A stretch of DNA of 64,000 bases. Origin: Mesostigma viride. Lineage: Eukaryota; Streptophyta; Mesostigmatophyceae; Mesostigmatales; Mesostigmataceae. Positions 57,936 through 64,000 of the stretch are shown in pieces. The notes beneath the pieces were generated by a model. The model ran no database searches. It was not told the origin of the DNA and saw only the letters and a list, made by a program, of their open reading frames with translations. The DNA lies in assembly GCA_009746045.1 (NCBI GenBank), contig RPFO01000579.1, positions 451,160-515,159 of the forward strand. Reading direction: 5' to 3'. Both the position numbers and the translations under genes were made by a program. The stretch's first letter is position 1. Every line of letters begins with the position of its first letter.

Positions 57936-59327
57936 CTGATCAGACTGCCCCTTCTTCTTGTTTGGGCAATCCCTCTTCCAGTGACCTTCCTTGCCACAAG
58001 CAAAACACTTGCTCTTGCCAGACCCTCCCCCTGGGGCCTTGCTGTCCTGCTTGTTCTGGTTGCCTGAGGCCTGATTGTTATTCTGCCCTTGGCCACCACC
58101 CTTACCCTGCTGATGGCTGTTACGGTTGCCAGACTGGTTCCCCTGATTCTGGTTCCCCTGCTGACCCCCTCCGCCACCCTGGTTCTGCTCCTTCTGGGCC
58201 TGCTTCCTTCTCCTGCTGCCATACCGTGTCCCAGATGGGGTACGGTTCTTGACCTGGTTAGCCTGAGACGCTGACCCTCCCTGAGAACTGATACCCTTGC
58301 AGGTAGGGACCCGGGTCCTGAAGTTTAGTATCACACGCTTCAGAGCCCCCCAGGTGCCATCAGTGAGATCACAGAGCTGCCTAGCAGTAGCCCTACCTTC
58401 CTCTGACAAGCCCATCTTATCAAAGAAGTGGTCTGCTGCTGCCCTGACTGTCACACTGAAGCCCTGCTTCTTGCCTGCCTCCACAATCAACTCAAACCTG
58501 GCCAGCTCAGCAGCCACCTCACCCTTGATCTCAAACTCATCAAATTCTCTCTTCTTTTCCATGGTGAGATTGTGAACCCTGTCAGAAAACTCCTCCTTGA
58601 TGTCATCTAGGAACTGCAGCCAAGTGTGCCCCTCTTTCAGAGCATGCCTAGCCATGTCATTGACCCTTTCAGACGATCCCTTGTTTGCGGTGGAAGAGTG
58701 AAACACCCTGACAATATCCACACCTGCTGCGACAGAGCCCACAACTAGCTTCATGTCATCAAGCCATTTATCCAGGTTGTCTTGCTTCAGGGGAGGGTTG
58801 AGCGCTTTCTGCCCATTCATGACTGTCACAGCATCAGAAAATGGACGGGTGCCAGGCAACACACTCCCCACACGCACTGGTGGTGCCTGGGGAGGGTCAA
58901 TCCTAGCCTCCAAACGCTCGGGCAACATACCAGACACCCTATCATGAACAGCAGCTTGCTTTGCAGCACGCACACCTGGGGTGACGATGGCGTCCTCCTC
59001 ACCAGGCGTTGTGAGCACCACTGCATCCGTAGGTCGCCTGGCACGCTTGACTTTCTCCGCCTCAGCTGGCCCATCACGCCACCGCTTGTGTGTTCTCCCG
59101 GCTCTGGGGTCCATCTCTGGGATAGGTTGCCCAGCTGGCGCCTCCACGCCCCTCTCCTCCATCGCCCCCCCCTCCTCTCTGGCGATGTCCTCCTCTGCCG
59201 TTCGCTCCCGTTGCTCCTCGAATGTCGCCGCACCCCGGCTTGCCCTCCTAGGCATTATATACAATGGCTGCGACCAACTTTGCAACAAGAAAACAGCAAA
59301 CTCTCCACCTATCCTCCACCCCCTCAA
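57930..59327 (-). CDS. gag of the copia-like element
   Basis: 465 codons from the ATG at 59327. A second in-frame ATG at 59255 (MPRRASRGAATF) looks a more natural protein start. The N-terminus is acidic and Arg-rich. The middle (LDKWLDDMKLVVGSVAAG, HTWLQFLDDIKEEFSDRV) is helical, as in copia capsids. The C-terminal part is Gly/Gln/Asn-rich and carries one CCHC knuckle CFACGKEGHWKRDC before the stop. It would package element RNA in virus-like particles. Confidence 0.85.
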   Translation of the reverse strand: MRGWRIGGEFAVFLLQSWSQPLYIMPRRASRGAATFEEQRERTAEEDIAREEGGAMEERGVEAPAGQPIPEMDPRAGRTHKRWRDGPAEAEKVKRARRPTDAVVLTTPGEEDAIVTPGVRAAKQAAVHDRVSGMLPERLEARIDPPQAPPVRVGSVLPGTRPFSDAVTVMNGQKALNPPLKQDNLDKWLDDMKLVVGSVAAGVDIVRVFHSSTANKGSSERVNDMARHALKEGHTWLQFLDDIKEEFSDRVHNLTMEKKREFDEFEIKGEVAAELARFELIVEAGKKQGFSVTVRAAADHFFDKMGLSEEGRATARQLCDLTDGTWGALKRVILNFRTRVPTCKGISSQGGSASQANQVKNRTPSGTRYGSRRRKQAQKEQNQGGGGGQQGNQNQGNQSGNRNSHQQGKGGGQGQNNNQASGNQNKQDSKAPGGGSGKSKCFACGKEGHWKRDCPNKKKGQSDQK

Positions 59328-60289
59328 GCCTCGTTTTCAGACGAAGCTTCTCCTGCAACCGGTGCAGGTGCTGGCTCGTGGAACGGTCCCTCCACCGGAT
59401 TCAATGGCTGCCCCTGGTTGTCGTGAGTAGGCACAGGCCTAATAACCACCGGAAGCCTCAAACCATACGCGTAATCACGTATCCAGCGAGAACGCCCCCA
59501 CCTCAACAAATGGGCCTCACCTAAACCAACGTTGTCGTCAATGTGGTAGCGATTAAGCTCGTCCCGCTGCGCCTGCTCACGGCCCTCCTGAGAGCCGCCG
59601 CCCTCGTGACGCCTCTGGGCCGGCTGTACTACCGCCCCTTCTGGCTGATCTACGAAGTCGTAGAAGGCGTCGTCGGCTGAGACCTCTCGACCGCCAACCA
59701 CGTCGACAGTCAAACTTAGCTGGTTTAACTCTCGGCGAGAATGTGGAGTATCCCGACTAGTGTAGATGGAGAAGGGATTAAGAGTAATGAAGACACGATC
59801 AGCAGCGCCTCTGGTCAACTCCAAGACGGAGTGCGCCAGATTCTGGCACTCTGCCACCAACGCCTGCGTACTGCCACGAACGATGGCCTCCCGCCTGTCC
59901 CGGGCGACCTGCACCACGTTTGGCACGCCGGTGTAGTCGTCCCCAAGGCGGAGATTGGCGACAAGGTCGTTTATCTCTCGGGCACCCCCGAGGCTTATGG
60001 CAATTATCTGCAAAAGCAGAGTGACCACCTGCTCAAACGCGAATGCGTTTGTGTGGCCAGCCCGCCAAGACGCTGGCAGCCTTCTGATGATTTCCGCGAG
60101 GTCCTCGCGAAATCTCAGCAGCTGCTCGGCTGCTCCTCGGACGTACTCGCCCGGCGCCGACACCGCACGAATATTTCGGCGCACTTCCTCCGAGTCCTCG
60201 TGCCCTCCTGCGGGTACTGGACTGGACGCCGCTACCGTTGCTGCACGCGCAAAGGTGTTTGTCCTAGCTTCAGAGTCCGAATTCGACAT
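59324..60289 (-). CDS. ORF0, unknown protein preceding gag
   Basis: 321 codons from ATG 60289, only 24 nt after the 5' LTR. It has no zinc knuckle and no protease, integrase or RT motif, and I do not recognise a family. It is rich in Ala, Arg, Glu and Val with predicted helices (for example EQLLRFREDLAEIIRRLP and FEQVVTLLLQIIAISLGG), a Gln/Arg/Glu-rich stretch and a Pro-rich acidic tail PVEGPFHEPAPAPVAGEA. Its stop overlaps the gag-frame ATG as ATGA (59327-59324). An intact frame of this length in a young element suggests a functional product, perhaps a capsid or regulatory protein. Confidence 0.65.
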   Translation of the reverse strand: MSNSDSEARTNTFARAATVAASSPVPAGGHEDSEEVRRNIRAVSAPGEYVRGAAEQLLRFREDLAEIIRRLPASWRAGHTNAFAFEQVVTLLLQIIAISLGGAREINDLVANLRLGDDYTGVPNVVQVARDRREAIVRGSTQALVAECQNLAHSVLELTRGAADRVFITLNPFSIYTSRDTPHSRRELNQLSLTVDVVGGREVSADDAFYDFVDQPEGAVVQPAQRRHEGGGSQEGREQAQRDELNRYHIDDNVGLGEAHLLRWGRSRWIRDYAYGLRLPVVIRPVPTHDNQGQPLNPVEGPFHEPAPAPVAGEASSENEA

Positions 60290-60313
60290 ATCCGTCGACC
60301 AGACTGTAATACG

Positions 60314-60957
60314 ATTTAGATGAACGCGGATCAGTGAGTTTCTGGTCTTCCCAAGATGTGATGAATGGAGCCATGGTTTCAACCAGCGGCTTTTAACCTT
60401 TACCACAGTTGCCTCACTACCCTGTGGTCACTAGCCTGAGGCGGCAGTACCCACGGACGGTGTTGGGAAAAGACGCTTGGCCACTGCTGTGTCCGAGCCT
60501 TTCTAGGTCTCACCATTGCTGCCAGGCCTTGCACGCCTTGGCAGGTCCGCCACTGTCAATTTCCTTGGTTGCATCAATCCAGGACGTCTGTCCTTCCATG
60601 AATGACAGTAACGCTCTGGATTTATCCGTCATGACAAGTACCCGTCCATCCCAGGCCTGCAGGACTGCCAGTCCTGAAGTCCTGTGACATTCTTGGTACC
60701 ATCAACCAATATTGACCACAGTACCTCCTAGTGACAGTCGGTCCTGTGACACTTAACGTGTGATGGTTCACCCAACACTGCCACGTGCCCTGTCCCTCAC
60801 GTGTCCTTAGTCCTGGTACTGCTGTAGCGTCCGGCGGCATTACTTCGGGACTTGATAACTCTCAAGTTCCTTGTCCAAATGAGGCGTTTAGCACGGCGTT
60901 GGAAAGGCCACTTCAAGTATGACATGCTTAGCATATTGCATCACCAATATGCTAACT
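60314..60957 (-). repeat. 5' LTR of the copia-like element
   Basis: 644 bp, matching 52317-52960 with three differences (60315, about 60586 and about 60753). Would contain promoter and RNA start; no TATA box identified with confidence. Confidence 0.87.
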
Positions 60958-61054
60958 CTATCCATTCTTGTTGTTAAAAAGGATTGATTTTACTTGTTTT
61001 CCTTTCTTAGGACATTAAAAGTTTTTCCTTTTTCCTTTCCTTGCTTTAAATTAG

Positions 61055-62715
61055 GGCTTTGTCCTTTTCCTTATTGCAACCTTAATTAATAATTCTAATA
61101 ATGCCAACAACAATAACAATAATAACAATCGTCGTCCCTCTGTCACCCCTCCTACCTTTGAACAACGTATGCATGTTAGATTTAGTGAAGACCCTTCTTT
61201 CACCATGAACCAGGCCCCTGCCCCTCCTGCAACCTTGGCTCACCCCTCAATCAGGTCCTCACTTCCTGATAATGCTGCTAGGCCTCAACCTCATCCTGTT
61301 CCTTCTATCCCTGCTTATAACATGGGTCGTAACCCTGCCCCTGTAGGCCCGTCTGGTCGCCCTAGCGCAGTTCCCTTTCCTCCTCCTGCTTCTTGGTCCT
61401 ACCCTGACACGGCCTACGAGGCTGCCCAGGTTCCTTCCCGCGTAGCAGAGCTAGAAGTTAATAGTGATTTCAGCACCATGTCTTTAGATGACAGAAATTA
61501 TGATCATTTTGCCTACTCCTCCCTTCGTGAACCATATACTGTTCCCTTCTCCTATGGGCACCAGCCTGAAACGGTGGCCCCTTCTAGACCCCTATCCAAA
61601 ACCTTTCCTCTTCCTTCGTTCTATCCCTCTGATGTGGCAGTAGAAGACAGTGGTCCTATGGGTAGATCTGATCCTTCCCATCCTCCTAAGTCCCCTGCTC
61701 TTCCCCTCTTTGCTAACCTTCCCAAGTTGGATGTCAAGTCTACCCCTCGACAGTTTTTCACTTTTATTATGCTGCTTACCTAGAACACAGAGTCGTGGCA
61801 AAATCATAATAGATGGCGTCTCCTTGATGCTGTTTTAGTCCCTCACTATCTTACTACCTGTATCACCCCTGAGCTTGCCAACCTCATCCAGTGTGAATCC
61901 TTGGCCTCTCATGCCTACCCTAACTCAGTAGCAGGATTGTTTAAGCGGTTAGAGAGCCATTTAGTTCCTCCTATGCAAATTGGCAGGATAGATTAGCCTT
62001 AGGTACTTTGCAGCAAGGTACTAAATCGTTTAAGGAATATATGAAAGAATTTGATGCACAGATGGTACGAATTAGGGATTTGTCGGGCGCAGAAGTACGT
62101 GCTCGTTTCCTTCAAGGCCTCAGTAGACCCTTATTACGTGAGGTAAAACGCCAGTTCTCTGCCTACCGTTTCACTGATCTGCCCCTCAAGCATGTGCGAC
62201 AGCGTCTATTAAGAGTAGCAGATTTCTTTACCACTCCTCTTCCTACCCATCTCCTCCGTGTTGTTGATTGCATGTATGCTCATGCTCCTTTGTGTACTAG
62301 GGTTCATAACCTTGTCCTCACTCCTGAAGAAGAATAGGCATATGTAGAAGAATTCGATATTTGCGTTACAGATATATCTGCATTGGATGTGTCTCACATC
62401 TCGTGTTATCATTGTCATGAGGTGGGCCATCTTAAGGCGGAGTGCCCCAAGTTCCTTTCTGGTGCTCCCCCTCATCCCGATGCTCGCCCTCCTCGTACCC
62501 CTCAGCGTGCTCCTATTCGTCCCACTCCAGGACGCATTCCCTCAGCTACCCCTAGTAGGCTGAATGTTGTGCAGACAGGACCCTCAGGGTTCCCCTATGA
62601 TAATCAGGCTCCTGCACCCTCTTCGCTCCCTCGCGACCCTCCAGCAGTGGCTTTTTCGCCAGGGACTTCTTCGGGGTTAGTCCCAATGGATGTGGGGGGG
62701 GAGGGGGAACAGTAG
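61055..62715 (+). pseudogene. gag of the gypsy element
   Basis: The N-terminus is Asn-rich, then RRPSVTPPTFEQRMHVRF, a Pro-rich region and LPKLDVKSTPRQFFTFIM. The frame continues past a TAG (61781-61783) as NTESWQNHNRWRLLDAVL and LFKRLESHL. It then shifts to YANWQDRLALGTLQQGTKSF, KEYMKEFDAQMVRIRDLSG and ARFLQGLSRPLLREVKRQF, the classic gypsy capsid pattern. Another TAG (62335-62337) precedes DVSHISCYHCHEVGHLKAEC with one CCHC knuckle. At least one frameshift and two stops break it. Confidence 0.75.
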
Positions 62716-62849
62716 GCCTGTCAGCCGGGGGTAACCTGGACAGGTCCTTAGATAGTACCCCAGATAATAATTTTTGCCTGCCTGTTTTCATAACTTCTGT
62801 AGGAGCTGAATCATCCCTACCCTTACGTGTCGTCCTCTTATGTTTTGAA

Positions 62850-63240
62850 TGGTGGTTCCCCATACTGTTGTAGACCCCTTCTTGCATGCTGATGAACTTT
62901 TGAATGTCTCTGTGTTAGTGGATAGCGGTGCGGCTAGCTCCTTTGTGAGCGAGGCCCTAGTTAGGCGTTTAGACTAGTCCCTATCCCTCACACCAAGCCT
63001 GTCACTGTTCATTATGCTGACGGTCGCACCAGTCATTCCCCGGGTACGGTGTCCCTTCCCCTGGTCATACAAGGACGTACTGTCAACCTGACGGCCACTA
63101 TAGGCCCTATCACTACCGCTGATGTATTACTAGGATTAGATTGGCACCAGGATAATAAGATTACATTAATTATGTTACCATGGTCATTTGGTTTCCAGAT
63201 AGCTCTTACTGGGTACCAGAACGTCATTATAGAGTAGAAA
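62850..63240 (+). pseudogene. retropepsin of the gypsy element
   Basis: LLNVSVLVDSGAASSFVSEA gives the DSG active-site triad. A frame change near 62,970 is followed by HTKPVTVHYADGR, and DVLLGLDWHQDNK gives the typical LGxDW end. It is decayed. Confidence 0.75.
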
Positions 63241-63461
63241 ATTTATCCTTGGTAGATATTACTCCTCCTACACCTGTTGATCCTCCTGTAAGACCTATAC
63301 CTGAAGTATTAATGTCCAATGATGAGTTGCGATCTGAATTAAAGGAATATGGATATTTATTATGTATGTTCCTTCAGTTAGAAGTACAGGAGATACCTAT
63401 CACTAATAATAGTGTGGATATAGATGTAAACACAGTGGATACAATAGGAGTGGGATACTGA

Positions 63462-64000
63462 AAACGAAATAGTAAGATACATGGCTGTGATAGATTCCTC
63501 CAAAGTTTTTGAAGAAAAGAGTCCTTCTTATCCTCCTCCTCGTTCTGTTTTACACCGTGTAGTTATTAAGGACGGTGCAGTTCCTACGCACTCTCCGATG
63601 TATAGAATGGGCCCTACCGAGTTAAAGGAACTAAAACAGATTTTAGTGTCACTATTAGAAGCAGGATTGATAGAGCCTAGTAACTCCCCCTACTCAGCTG
63701 GTGTCCTGTTAGTTCCTAAGCCAAATGGCAAGTTTCGCCTAGTTACTGATTATAGGAAGTTAAATGACATTACTGTGAAGTCTAAATACCCTCTACCTCG
63801 TATTGATGATATATTTAATAAGGTTAAAGGTTCCACTTGTTTCACGGTACTGGATTGTGCGGATGGTTTTTGGCAACTGCGTATAGCCCCTGAGGATTGC
63901 CATAAAACCGCCTTTGCTACCCCTTTTGGTCATTATCAGTTTAGAGTAGCGGCCATGAGACTCTGTAACTCTCCTGCCTCTTTTCAAATGTTAATGAATG
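63462..64000 (+). CDS. gypsy reverse transcriptase, N-terminal part (cut by window end)
   Basis: Continuous frame: SLLEAGLIEPSNSPYSAGVL, GKFRLVTDYRKLNDITVKSK, YPLPRIDDIFNKV, STCFTVLDCADGFWQLRIAP (first catalytic Asp) and TAFATPFGHYQFRV. The following block reads AAMRLCNSPASFQMLMN where MPFGLxNAPxxFQ is expected, so a residue or two has been lost. The YxDD motif lies beyond the window. Confidence 0.85.

Larger units (their letters stand above)
52317..60957 (-). mobile_element. Ty1/copia-like LTR retrotransposon with extra 5' ORF and INT-before-PR order
   Basis: 8,641 bp, minus orientation, target duplication CTATC at 52312-52316 and 60958-60962 inside the gypsy element. The 644-bp LTRs differ at three positions, so insertion is recent. 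In the element sense: LTR, ORF0 (321 aa), gag with CCHC knuckle, TGA-CTA-G stop, integrase ORF, a structured spacer of about 300 nt, then a retropepsin-like domain with copia-type RT, RNase H and a 900-bp 3' region. RNase H lies after RT and integrase before RT, as in copia. The protease position is the anomaly. Confidence 0.88.
50474..64000 (+). mobile_element. Ty3/gypsy LTR retrotransposon, decayed, truncated by the window end
   Basis: 5' LTR 50474-51047, primer-binding site, leader, gag with an RNase H1/viroplasmin-type domain, CCHC knuckle, retropepsin and the start of RT on the plus strand. It is interrupted by the copia element at 52312/60962. Several frameshifts and in-frame TAG codons break the proteins. 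RT directly after protease places it in Ty3/gypsy. The 3' LTR is beyond the window. Confidence 0.85.

Overview
This window looks like nuclear DNA of a eukaryote, most likely a green alga. The evidence is one intron-rich, GC-rich gene, class I cyclic-nucleotide phosphodiesterase (PDE) chemistry behind a membrane sensor, GT-AG introns throughout, and dense nested retrotransposons, CACTA and MITE elements and minisatellites. There is no operon structure and no rRNA or tRNA gene that I could recognise. The species is not identifiable from sequence reading alone.

Region 1 (1-4.7 kb) is mostly unassigned. It holds a possible exon cluster of a membrane protein on the minus strand (about 0.7-1.0 kb) and a 136-bp tandem duplication at 3.8-4.1 kb. 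Region 2 (4,744-22,921, plus strand) is one 12-exon gene. My splice model joins without a break (3,357 nt, 1,118 codons plus TAA) and encodes a two-pass membrane protein. It has a large, probably Cache-like, exposed domain, a cytoplasmic linker and a complete 3',5'-cyclic-nucleotide PDE catalytic domain. The predicted role is to couple an external ligand to cAMP/cGMP hydrolysis. Its introns carry two MITEs, two long hexanucleotide arrays, a tandem minisatellite, and two decayed duplicates of the gene's own exons.

Region 3 (about 23-50.4 kb) is a repeat nest with no recognisable host gene. Its backbone is a set of non-LTR (LINE-like) fragments, named here A, B and C. Family A contains the C-terminal part of a reverse-transcriptase ORF. 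Family B appears to carry only an ORF1 protein followed by a 3' UTR ending in a small hairpin and an AT-rich tail. Family C is known only by its 3' end. One family-B copy is split by a 6.5-kb non-coding LTR element (29,408-35,920, 5-bp duplication ATTGG) and by a 7.7-kb CACTA element (35,932-43,661), which lie 11 bp apart. The CACTA element itself holds two large minisatellites and a second, related non-coding LTR element. A further family-B copy and an unidentified insertion interrupt the same host copy downstream.

Region 4 (50,474-64,000) is a decayed Ty3/gypsy element on the plus strand. Its 5' LTR, primer-binding site, an RNase H1/viroplasmin-type hybrid-binding domain, gag, protease and the start of RT are visible, and it runs off the window. 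It is interrupted by a young Ty1/copia-like element on the minus strand (52,317-60,957, 5-bp duplication CTATC, 644-bp LTRs with 3 differences). The copia element is the most unusual object here. It has an extra ORF before gag whose stop overlaps an in-frame gag ATG (ATGA), and a gag stop in the readthrough context UGA-CUA-G opening directly into pol. Integrase is followed, rather than preceded, by a retropepsin-like domain that is joined to RT.
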